Assembly (NCBI GenBank): GCA_023846275.1
Contig: CM043869.1
Location: 32,866,737 to 32,930,736, forward strand
DNA: 64,000 nt
DNA from: Vanilla planifolia
Taxonomy: Eukaryota; Streptophyta; Magnoliopsida; Asparagales; Orchidaceae
Direction of reading: 5' to 3'
Positions within the stretch are counted from its first letter, which is position 1; every line of letters starts with the position of its first letter. The notes beneath the pieces are model-generated. The model had not been told where the DNA came from and ran no database searches. It was given only the letters and a program-made list of their open reading frames with translations. Shown here piece by piece: positions 36,201 to 45,689 of this stretch. Made by a program: the position numbers and the translations under genes.

Positions 36201-39200
36201 TATTTTCACTTTGAGAATAAAACCCAATTTTGGCTGGACTCTTTTAAATTTTAGTCTATGTTGAGCAATGATTTTATAAAAATGGTTGTTAGCAACCTAG
36301 GATTTTTAGATTAAGAGTAGATGGGATCATTTACTTTGAATTTTAACAAAGGTCTGATCTGATCATCCATTAAAGCAGAATCTCATGAACAAATACTATG
36401 GCTGCAATTCTGAAAGTGTTGCTTCTGTTGCAATTTGTCTTAATTTGATATGTTTCGTGTCTATAATGGAAAAGCTTTTGATTCATGAGAAGGAACTCAA
36501 ATCAATAAAAGATTTAGGTATAAAAAGAATCTTAGTTCAATCAATAAACCCCCCTTTTCATATTTTTTTCTAAGAAAATTCTTGTTTTCAATTGTTGATG
36601 GTTTGAAGGTGATGCTTGCAGGGTGAGATAACCTTGTAGATGGGATCATTCACTTTGAATTTTAACGAAGGTCTGATCTGATCATCCATTAAAGCAGAAT
36701 CTCATGAACAAATACTATGGCTGCAATTCTGAAAGTGTTGCTTCTGTTGCAATTTGTCTTAATTTGATATGTTTCATGTCTATAATGGAAGAGCTTTTGA
36801 TTCATGAGAAGGAACTCAAATCAATAAAAGATTTAGGTATAAAAAGAATCTTAGTTCAATCAATAAACCCCCCTTTTCATAATGTTTTTCTAAGAAAATT
36901 CTTGTTTTCAATTGTTGATGGTTTGAAGGCGATGCTTGCATGTTGAGATAACCTTGTAATTTGTGTGACACTTTTGCATCTTGCCCTACTACTAGCCCTT
37001 CCCACGATTGAAATCAAGCCGATCATTAGAAATTTCTGTTCTAAATGGATTCACAAATTTTTTGAAGAATGAAGCAATATGTAATGAAAGATTTTTTTCT
37101 ATCCAAACCAATGCAATCTTTAATGACCATGAATTTTACATTGTTGTTGGTTTAATCTGCAAATCTACATCCTTAAAAAATGATTAATGATTTATTTAAG
37201 ATGCAAAATTTATCTTAGTCCTTAAGGTAGTTTTCATGGGGCCTTCAATATGATTATCGTTTATGTTGTTAAATGCTAATTTCTTTATCTTTCTTTTGAA
37301 ATGGAAATTTTGCATGGTTTCTAAATTATTCTTGTTTAAAGGTATTTAAAAGAGCTATTAAATTGCTAGTTAACTTGTTAACTTGCATTTTCACATCATA
37401 TTTTCTATGAAAGCATGATTAGGACTAGGGATTCCATTCATATCATTTCATTTGAACCTGCTTTTCCACTCAACCATTTTTTCACGGCATGCTTATGGTG
37501 TTACAATATTGCTTAATTCTAAGCCCCTCTACACAATAGGATCGTCCAATCACCTAGCTAGTTTTACACTAAATTTAGTTGGTGCTCAATAAATCTCATC
37601 CTTTGTACATCTAAAGGTGCCCACACATAAAGGTCCACACTATCATTTACCAAGCACATCCAAGAACATTATGGATAAGCATTTAATGAAATCCATAGAA
37701 AATATGTACAACTTAAAGAAATGAACCACGCACTCCACAAAGAATATCAATGGATCACCATTCTTGATTGGGAAATCCTATCGAGGTATATTAACTTGTG
37801 GAAACCTTTTGGGGGAACAAAGTATCATAGAAGAGGGACTTAAACTCCAAAACTACTAAGTCTCAAGGGTCCCTCAAGGCCTGTCATCCCTTAACACGAT
37901 CAAGCATATCTAATGAAAGAAGGAAAGCACAAATCCAAAACCTTACAAGGCATCAACCACTCAAGAGGTCCTCCCTACATCAACCACTCAAGAGGATCTC
38001 CCTTAGGGCCTACCAAGTCTCAAAGGTTCAAATACAATGATTATGAACTTTCAAGGGAATCTAACTCTTGTGATGTCCATCTTCAAGAACTAAAAGTTCC
38101 TAGACCATCCACACCTAAAGGTTTTATTATCTTGCTTTTGAATGAGCTTACAATTGTCCAAAGAACAACCACTAATATTCATCCAAAGAACTTAATTTCC
38201 TTTGAGTGCATCCATACACACCCCTAGGTACCTGGTGAAAAGGGGATGAAGGATTAAGAAGTAAATTTGATCCAAATTAAATAAAAGTGATTAAAATTAG
38301 TCCTTAACACATTCTGTCTCTTATTGTAGAATTCCTAAAATGACTTGCTTCTTTTGTCCAACAAAATTAAGGAGACCCCACATACCATTGTACCAAACTG
38401 TCATAGAAGTTATAGCACCCAGTGCTTTTGATCTTATCAATGATGCAACACAACATCAATAAAGTGATTTATGAAAATGCTTGGTAAGTCACATATTTAT
38501 GCCCTCATCTCCTTGTACCTATTAGTTTGAACCAAATTGGTCAACCAACCCCATTTTAAGTATTAACTCTTCAACAAGTCTTAGAATTCTTAAGCACTTG
38601 CACTAATTAATGGTCGCACCAATTTTTACAAGACGAAGCCTTGGAAACACATACAAAGTCATCCCATCGTTCTCCTTGTTACAACTTCGAGCAAAACTTT
38701 GTGCTAAACATTTACTCATTGATGACGTCAAAGCCTCCCTATCCACTCTCATGCTTATGAACTCTCCCATATGTCCTTTGTATGTATGAATCTTAGAAGC
38801 ACTTGGAAGGTCTCATCATCCTTTGCATCACATGTTCTCCATCCCACTCTCTCTTTTTACCTCATTCACTATCTTTGGGGATTGCAAGCCTTGCTTTCTT
38901 CGAAGTTAATTAGGCATTATTATTCTTTACCTATCCACTCTCATGCTTATGAACTCTCACATATGTCCTTTGTATGCATGAAGCTTAGAAGCACTTGGAA
39001 GGTCTCATCATCCTTTGCATCACACGTTGTCCCTCCCACTCTCTCTCGTTACGTCATTCACTATCTTTGGGAATAGTAAACCTTGCTTTCTTCGAAATTA
39101 ATTAGGCGTTATTATTCTTTACCTTCAAGAAATACAAGCTTTCCTATCTACAATGCCAAAAAGACTCTTTTTATCATTTTTTTAGCAATATAAGTCGTGC

Positions 39201-42200
39201 ATTTAACCAAGCAATTGTTTTGCTTCAAAAAGCGTAACCCTATTTTCAACTACGACAAACTATTCAATACTATTATGTGCCTTCAATGCTTCATAAGCAT
39301 TGCCACCTAGAATAGGCCCATATTATCTTTGCCTTCGAGCATCATAAGAATCACTAAAAACCAACCTTGATAATCCCTCACTATTGTATGTCTTCATGCA
39401 ATGAAGTATTGCAATAATCTTAGCATCACAAACCCTTATTGTGATTCTCTAGGTATCATGGACACTACTTTCAATAATGCAAGATAAGTACTAAATATTC
39501 CTTGCCTTCAGGCATTGTTAGTCTTAAGTCTTTGTGAGACAATCCATTTTCTTCTCATTGTTGCTTAATCAATCCAAACATCTTATATTTTGATATTTGT
39601 TTACATCGCACCACTAGTAGTGTATTTGTTGTTTGTCCCATCCTTAAATGGGCAAACCATCTGGATCTAACTCCCAACCATAATAGTATGCTATAATCAA
39701 TCCTTCAGATACCCATTTCATCGTAATATAATTGTGTTTTATGGTGTCCAATGTATCAAATCTCCAATATGTCATTTTTGGTTGTCGTGTACCATAATTG
39801 GCAACTATGTGTCTTCATTTGATAAGCCATATATTAACTCAATAAGCCGAATTGAATATTCGATAGTGACCCAACGTTAGAAATACAATTTGTGGGGTAG
39901 GGAAGCACTTTAAATATGCTACACCAAACTTTAATCCCAAATGAAAACCCAATGTTCATTGTTTCATTAGACAACAAACCTTCTACAAAATAGTTTGAAA
40001 CATCAAGTAAAGCCTATAACATATTTGAATTCCTTTAATATTTTTCATATTGTCAAAGTTGCAAATGTGAGCCAACGTTAGAAATACAATTTGTGGGGTA
40101 GGGAAGTACTTTAAATATGCTACACCAAACTTTAATCCCAAATGAAAACCCAATGTTCATTGCATCATTAGACAACAAACCTTCAACAAAATAGTTTGAA
40201 ACATCAAATAATGCCTATAACATATTTGAATTCCTTTAATATTTTTTGTCAAAGTTGCAAATGTGAGCTTTGCCAAAGAAAAATGATGAGTAGCTTGAAG
40301 CTAGGTGATCACCCATTGCCTTGGAATGATAACACGCTATCATGTTACCCTTAGAAAAACATGTTTCCAAACTCTTAACTCATAGTTTCAAACATATAGC
40401 CAAGTGAACATATACAAGCCTTAAGGAGAAAGAACAAGGTTAAATCTCAAATGTTCACTACAAGCCTATGTTCAGGTTGTTTATAGCCTAAGAAAGAAGA
40501 ATGAAGCTTGTGACATGTACTCACCTTGACAACAACTAAACATGGATTGAAACAACTTGAGGACTAATACACATAATTCAACAAAGATCTGACCAAAGCT
40601 TAAGCAACTTCAACCCTTAAAAGTTGGAAAAAAAAACCTCACATCTTTTGTGATGCAATACAAAAAAAAAAGAAATGATAGCACAACAACAATATAGACC
40701 AATAACAATATCTCAAACTAAAATCAATCAAGTTAAAACTCTTGAAAATGCCTTACTTATATAACACTTTGGAGAACATATAAATGATAGTCTTGAGAAA
40801 TTATGATTCACTCATATATTATCATGAGTGTATGGTTGATGCTACATTAATAAAAGTATTTAAAATATTCAAAGATATAGATGAAGGTTTTTAACAAGTA
40901 GATAAAAAATATGTTTTTATCATTTGGACATAAAAATCTTGAAGTGATAAATAAGAAGCATACTTTTATATTAAAAAAAATATATAAACATAAAAGTTTT
41001 TGAAAGATAGGAAAAAAACATGCTTTTGTATTAAATAATTATATGAATCTAAAAAATCTTTAAATAAAAATTTATTTTTTATATTAAATAATTATTTATA
41101 ATCTCCTATTTAAAAAACCTCTCATGAATGAAAAAATGGTGAATTGGTTGTAACTAAAAAAAATATATTTCTTTGTGACCTAAGTATTTGAGTTAGCTTG
41201 GTAGTCTTCTCTGAGGTTCACTTTAGTAAGTGAATCTTTAATATCTTCTTTATCCTCTCAATTATACTTCATCTTCATTTAAGCCCTTTTGTCATACTTC
41301 TCACTCCATTTAACCTAAGAAATTTCTTCATTCCATCTTACGACCCAATCTCCTCTTCATCTACATCATTTTGTTTTAGTTTTCTACAAAATATTTTGGC
41401 TCAGCTAAAGATTATCCATAGTCCTGGAAACCACATGCACTAACCAAAACCATGGCCAATCCAAGAAAAGTACTAACATACTTAAGCAAAAACCTCACTT
41501 TAAGAAAACCAAAGTCATGGCCAATCCAGGTGAAATCCTAATGGCCCACACACATTTTAAAGTCCCAAGAACCCCAAAATACAAAAACTAAATCCAATCA
41601 ATGCTACTTACTAGACCTTAATAGCTTTAAGCACCAAGTGTCTAGTGTGCTGGAATACAACACATTGCAAGTTTCTATTAGCTGAATTGCTTTTTTTTAT
41701 AGAACATGCAACCCACCCAAAACAAGTGGACTCAACAAAGTTGCTTATTTGAAGCTCCTTATTACAACTCCATAGGCATTAGTTGTATTAGTATAACTTA
41801 ATACAACCTAGTGACATTAGATAAGCATGTCGAGGTTAAGAAACATAAGTTTTGTCAAGATATGATTATAACTCAGAGTTAACATTAAGTGGCATACTTG
41901 GAATTAATAAAGCATGGCATATTATAAACTTAGATGATATAAGCTTACATAATAGTACGTTATATGGCATCCTATGTATTAGAAAAATACTCTTACTTAA
42001 CTTGACAATAATCATGATCTTGTATTAATAACTAACAAAATACTCATGAACTTAAAAAGACCTTAATAACATTGCCTTTTAATTTTATGTTTTGGTTGTC
42101 ACCTTCTTACCCTTAAAAGATAGGAGTTATCTTAAAATCAATGAAATGTCTATTCTTTTTAGACGTACAATGCCTTGAATCACTTATCTTCTATCTCATG

Positions 42201-45200
42201 CTTAAAGTTCCCCTAAGTGTAGGCAATGAAAGTTATTTTTCTCCCTACTTTATGATGAAGGAAGAAATAACTTTGCTAGTTTCGTTTTTAAGCTTCTTTA
42301 AAAATGATAGAATTTGCATGCTATACAACTATGCATATGCATGCATTCATATGGCATAAGGCATGTTGCAACTTGCAAATGCAGATTTTTTAGCCACATG
42401 GTTACAATCTCCAATGTTAAAATCATTCATTAAAAAGGTGCATACTAAATTTAAATGTGCATATTTTATTCCAATACTATAACCTTAGCAAGCCTTCCCA
42501 CATGGCAAATATTCCTAAGGCTAAATACATAATCCTCAACCTTATCATCATCCATAAAAGGTGCAATGTTCATACCATATTCATTTTGGCACATTATTAA
42601 TAATCAGGTGGTTTATATCTTAACTACTTCACAACTATGTATAGATAAGAAAGTGATAATAAATAAATTTATCGTACTAATTTAATACAGTATCTTGAGC
42701 TTACAATGTTACAAAGTCAAGTATGAAACTCTTTTTATGAAACAAATAATGGCATTATATTAACCTGTCCCTTAGACAAATCCTAAAAATATATTAGGAA
42801 CTACTGAGTCATACTGTTAATTTGGACTTGCTCCTAAACTTTAACTCTAAAACCTAGGTGCTCTAATAAAGTTTGTGAGTACTTCAGTTCATTTGAGAAC
42901 TAATACCAAACACAAACATGTTGAACACAAGTCCTTAAGATGCATATGTATCACCTTGCCTTTCAATTTGATTCATATTCTACATTATATATAGCTCAAC
43001 CTTATCTATTGAATTGTTGATAAATTTAAAATTTAGAGAAAATAACCTGTGTTCGTAAAGCTGGTATCTTTTGTTATTATCATCTCAATGAAACTCATTT
43101 CACGATAACTATGTATTATTATAAAAGGTAAATTTCAGCAATTGATTTATAATTAGTGGTTTAAACATGGACTTCATATTGGATAACTTTTAGACAGCTC
43201 TGTTGATGCCTTTCAAACAATTTATTACTATTTGTTCAAAACTTTAAAATTGTTATGAAGTAGCTATTGAATTTCTTCAACAAATCAACTTCACTTTGGA
43301 AATTATCATGGAGCTCTTTATTTTGACAAAACACCACCTTCATGTTCATAAATTTAATTGTCTAATTCCAAGAGTCTAAAAATACAAATCTATAGATAAG
43401 TGACATTGTTGTCAATCACAAGGTAATCATATATTTACATTTTATCTATTGCAACTCATAATTGCATTACAAGTTTTTAAGCACATTAATGGAGTTAAGC
43501 TACTCTTAATGATTAGTTAAAGTAATATTTTGCATTTCACATAGTCTCTAACTACCAACCTGAGATTTTATTTACTAAATTATAGAAAGTAATTGTTCAT
43601 GTCACTCTATACTTTTAGACTCCATAGAATCACAAATGATAAGTTAAGGACTAATGTTAAATCAAAATTCAATATATTAATGTAAATCATTGGCTCTCTT
43701 GACTCTCTCCTCTATTACCTTAGCTCACTTCTTAACAAGAACCACAAAAGGGCCTTTTGGAAGGAATAAATTGTTGTCCTCAACGTCCTACTCTTAAGTT
43801 TTGCTCCTTCTCCACCAACCCGCAAGCCCTAACCACCTTCGAACTATTGGGCTCAACAATAGCGGTCATCAACACAATGATCATTCTAGCACCATTTGTT
43901 GGACAGCAGCCTTCCCTCTCCATGTCAAATTGGCTCACTAAACATCCCATGGTTATCTCCTTGAGCTTCCTCCTTGTCTACCCCATCAACCATAATTCTT
44001 AATCCTAACATCATCTAACAAAAGTGGCTCTGATAGCTTGCTTTTTCCTTGCATAACATTTGAGGCCACCTTCCCCTCCAAGCAAAATTTTGTCAATTTT
44101 GTCTCCAAAGTCATACCAAGATTTCTCTTTGAGAGAATTGCCAAGATCTCCACCATCTTGAAACCCCTCTCTAGCTTCATTCTCTTGCCTTTAAAGCCTC
44201 CATTACAAATTATTTGGAAGTCTATTCATTAGCTTATATATCATATGTCGGGAAGGCTAAGTATAAAAGTTGTAATTTGCACAAAGGAATATCACAAAAA
44301 TCTCTATGTGACGTTCTCCAAAAGTGCTCTAGATTGATGGTTCCCAAGGTTAGTCTTTATTGTCTCCACCTAATGTTGCCAATAGATATTGTTAGTTATG
44401 CTCATCCTAATCCCAAAAGGTGGTTGCAGTCAACAAAAGACAATGATGTAGATTTAGTGATAACTTATTGATTATTGTTTCTGAAAAGTGAAACCAAACA
44501 CTTCTTTACTTGATCATTGCATTTCTTGAGTACAGTTGCCTTGTAGTAGGAAAGTCTGAATAACCGATAGTGCTCTCCATCAGCAATTAATGCCACCTTT
44601 GGCATCCTTCATACAGAGGCGCTTGGGATCTCCTACCTATGATTGAAGGTGCTTGGGATCTCCTACCTATCATGACTGAAGGCTGATCATAATGACAACT
44701 CTAGGATAGAAAGTAAAAAATGCATTATGAATGATTAAACTAGTTTCAAAGAACGGGATGCCCACAATTTACACTCTAATTCCATAAATTCTACAACACA
44801 TCATACGCCAAATTAGTTTAGCCAGTTTCTGGCTCAGTTGTGCCAAAAGTGTGAAACGACGCCATTCAACATCATTTTTGGTATCACCACTATCAAACTC
44901 ACCTCCAGAAACCCCCATCTTCTCCGAAAACATAGAGTCGTAGTCTCCGATCACCTAGCCATTTATGCAGAAACCCTCGAACCGAATCCTACCTTAAAAA
45001 GGATTTATCATAGCCCACATAAGTTCAATCTCTACTTCCCAACCCGTAATTTGGCAAAAAGAAACCCAAAAGTTCAAGAAAAATGTTAAGGATTACCAAC
45101 CTTTAGGCCACTCGGCCAAGATCCTCGCTTTAATCATCCCAACGGTTGAGGTTGTGGAGCACCGTATAGGCCCGATGTCTGTCCCATCGAACAACCGAAA

Positions 45201-45257
45201 CTTGACCTCGAGCGTATCTACCTCCGGAATCTGATCTCCCCCAACTCTAACCGACAT
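21355..45257 (-). CDS. MUB: Membrane-anchored ubiquitin-fold protein (MUB), three exons, 21.8-kb first intron
   Basis: Exons on the minus strand are 45257-45101, 23288-23118 and 21410-21355. They total 384 nt and encode 127 residues plus stop. Both introns are GT...AG, and both junctions are phase 1, so K-(g|ac)-D and T-(g|ag)-E join in frame. Exon 1 gives the first half of the ubiquitin fold (LEVKFRLFDGTDIGP, ILAEWPK). Exon 2 gives DIKLISAGKILEN and LPGGAITMHVVVQPS. Exon 3 gives KKSNCSCSIL. The end CSIL is a CaaX box for prenylation, here probably geranylgeranyl, and the nearby Cys122 could be palmitoylated. Plant MUBs are about 115-125 residues, sit at the plasma membrane and recruit specific E2 ubiquitin-conjugating enzymes. 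Intron 2 is 1.7 kb. Intron 1 is 21.8 kb and full of repeats, which is very unusual; an untranslated or missed exon cannot be excluded. The individual exons are secure, the linkage is inferred from phase, order and strand. Confidence 0.82.
22502..23043. repeat. Nested local duplications in MUB intron 2
   Basis: The phrase 'caatctggttccaagcttt' occurs near 22504 and 22725, and 'ttttgtatgaacct...agtgagggttaatg' occurs near 22573 and 22880. A block of about 55 bp ('gggttaatgtaggcttcag...') is then repeated again in tandem at 22904-22955 and 22960-23011. Both large copies end with 'gcataggaatctcaat-tgccat'. This is a duplicated segment with a second, inner duplication. Confidence 0.8.
23118..23288 (-). 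CDS. MUB: MUB exon 2 (ubiquitin-fold core)
   Basis: 171 nt flanked by a tgaatag acceptor and an actg|gtaag donor. It encodes DKNVVPKVVSDIKLISAGKI, then LENSLTIGQCRQPLGELPGG and AITMHVVVQPSLAKSKT, nearly colinear with MUB proteins of other plants. Confidence 0.92.
23289..30756. other. MUB intron 1, proximal part
   Basis: No exon recognised. GC-richer patches occur at 25790-26080, 27740-27980 and 28400-28520. Their frames give no family match. They are probably old transposon sequence. Confidence 0.45.
24221..24275. repeat. (AT)15 plus (GTAT)6 compound microsatellite
   Basis: An AT run at 24221-24250 is followed directly by GTAT repeats to 24275. Confidence 0.9.
30757..31262 (+). repeat. 5' LTR of a copia element
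   Basis: It aligns over its whole length with 33734-34230, sharing 'tgttcaaatca', 'ctcaattctcatct', 'taattaaaacttaataatata' and 'gatatat'. It begins tattaa, probably from an original TGTTAA. The two copies are strongly diverged, so the insertion is old. Confidence 0.7.
31325..31720 (-). pseudogene. Copia gag fragment, inverted within its element
   Basis: The minus strand reads ISQVKENKINMFIHDYKF and further on MARQKEEEIV, matching SIRE/Maximus-type gag (QVKETKINMLVHDYELFKM and the end of the domain). The pol fragments of the same element lie on the plus strand, so this gag is in the wrong orientation. Several stops interrupt it. Confidence 0.65.
31778..33560 (+). pseudogene. Ty1/copia pol relic (integrase end, RT, RNase H)
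   Basis: Consecutive plus-strand motifs, in different frames, are: DLRKFDPKFNERI (integrase C-terminus, for NLGKFDPKSDEGI), VIRNKAKLIARNYSQ (RT, for VVRNKARLVAQGYSQ), MNVKSNFLNNYINDKVYVQ (for MDVKSAFLNGxIxEEVYVxQ), KALYDLKQASK, YQIYVDE (for YVDD), PFLGHSLIS and SQIKHIDIKYQF (RNase H), then FSKPLSSKTFVKI. Order and spacing fit a SIRE-like copia pol. The YVDD box and many other positions are mutated and frameshifted. Confidence 0.85.
33722..33733 (+). other. Copia polypurine tract
   Basis: AAAGAAAGAGAT immediately precedes the 3' LTR. It follows 'ttttatcataatca', the usual context of the copia 'TTTTGTCATCATCAAAAAGGGGGAGAT' tract. Confidence 0.65.
33734..34230 (+). repeat. 3' LTR of the copia element
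   Basis: Pairs with 30757-31262. It begins TATTAAGATCC directly after the polypurine tract. The outer end is set by loss of similarity at about 34230. Confidence 0.65.
34532..34835. repeat. Tandem duplication, two units of about 150 bp
   Basis: The unit from 'aagaccacatgatg' through 'cttattcatacatcttcaa' occurs at 34535-34682 and again at 34683-34835, with only a few substitutions and small indels. Confidence 0.9.
34836..36316. other. MUB intron 1, no exon seen
   Basis: Two similar phrases near 35708 and 35783 ('aaatgatggcttctcctcc' and 'aaatgatgacttttccttc', each followed by an AAATA box) form a weak pair about 75 bp apart. A TATAAATA box lies near 35805 in CT-rich sequence. No credible coding follows. 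Confidence 0.4.
36317..36958. repeat. Tandem duplication, two units of 319 bp
   Basis: 36317-36635 and 36636-36958 match almost base for base, starting gtagatgggatcatt and ending gagataaccttgta. The same 62-codon plus-strand frame starts at 36385 and 36704, exactly 319 bp apart. The copies are close to identical, which points to a recent event. The frame has no family match. Confidence 0.95.
36959..38738. other. MUB intron 1, no exon seen
   Basis: A 104-codon plus-strand frame at 37913-38224 contains a short internal repeat ('caaccactcaagagg' twice). It has no recognisable domain and is probably repeat sequence. Confidence 0.4.
38739..39122. repeat. Tandem duplication, two units of 192 bp
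   Basis: 38739-38930 and 38931-39122 both begin ctatccactctcatgctt and end ttattattctttac. They differ at scattered positions. A 101-codon frame simply spans the two units. Confidence 0.93.
39871..40267. repeat. Tandem duplication, two units of about 200 bp
   Basis: 39871-40071 and 40072-40267 both run from ccaacgttagaaatacaatt to gttgcaaatgtgag. The second unit lacks a few bases near 40245. Confidence 0.93.
40268..45100. other. MUB intron 1, distal part
   Basis: Mostly AT-rich without recognisable coding. Base composition becomes more balanced at 43740-44480 and again from 44570 towards exon 1. Frames there (for example 43757-43999 plus, 43986-44180 minus and 44838-45086 plus) match no family. 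Confidence 0.45.
44617..44680. repeat. Short tandem duplication of about 28-30 bp
   Basis: The core gcttgggatctcctacctat occurs at about 44620 and 44650, in the intron just downstream of MUB exon 1. Confidence 0.85.
45101..45257 (-). CDS. MUB: MUB exon 1 (N-terminus)
   Basis: It opens with ATG at 45257. It encodes MSVRVGGDQIPEVDTLEVKF, then RLFDGTDIGPIRCSTTSTVG and MIKARILAEWPK, and ends aaag|gttggt, a usable though not ideal donor. An in-frame TAA follows 6 bases later, so splicing is required for a full protein. Confidence 0.9.
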
Positions 45258-45306
45258 CTTATCTACCACTACAGCGCCTTAATTCACAGAGTGCTAAAAA
45301 GCATCA

Positions 45307-45315
45307 TTAGGGTTT
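45307..45315 (-). promoter_or_regulatory. Telo-box in the MUB leader
   Basis: AAACCCTAA on the minus strand, 50 bp before the MUB start codon. Telo-boxes are common near transcription starts of plant housekeeping genes. No clear TATA box is seen upstream, which fits a TATA-less housekeeping promoter. Confidence 0.45.
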
Positions 45316-45415
45316 GGCTGTTGGGAAAGAAGAAAGCTATCCGCCCTCTTGTATTCCCGGCGGCAGAAGATGAGATGGAGCTCGCTGGTGGAAAAAGTAA
45401 AGCAAGGAACGCTTT

Positions 45416-45685
45416 CTATGCTAACTGTAAAGGTGCCATCGTGATGCTGCAAGAGATTCCTTCTAAAAAAAAAATTACAGATCCACCATATTCCAACGTA
45501 ACAATGTCCGTTAAATCAAACGTGTCTTTTTTCAATTGGATGACATGCATCTGGATCCCTCTGACAAAACCTGCCGTTATGACCATATTGCAGTGTTGAC
45601 CAGATTTCCAACGAGAAAAGTCGAAGTTCAAAATACTCGGAAGAATTTTATTTGATGTTATGTGTGTCTCATGCAAACAAATCAA
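45416..45685 (-). CDS. Unrecognised 89-codon ORF upstream of MUB
   Basis: An open frame on the MUB strand, ending 158 bp before the MUB start. It contains the stretches RWKSGQHCNMVITAGFVRGI and YGGSVIFFLEGISCSI and has a balanced composition. I do not recognise a family. The opposite strand is also open (45291-45596), so at least one of the two is chance. It could be a MUB leader/promoter artefact, a gene fragment or a small gene. Confidence 0.2.
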   Translation of the reverse strand: MICLHETHITSNKILPSILNFDFSRWKSGQHCNMVITAGFVRGIQMHVIQLKKDTFDLTDIVTLEYGGSVIFFLEGISCSITMAPLQLA

Positions 45686-45689
45686 CCTT

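Noticed and set aside
38771..39076. A 101-codon frame with an internal repeat as a repeat protein
   Set aside because: It is produced by the 192-bp tandem duplication being divisible by three; no domain or codon signal.
44838..45089. An 83-codon plus-strand frame near MUB exon 1
   Set aside because: No homology recognised; it lies in MUB intron sequence close to exon 1 and is probably chance in GC-balanced DNA.
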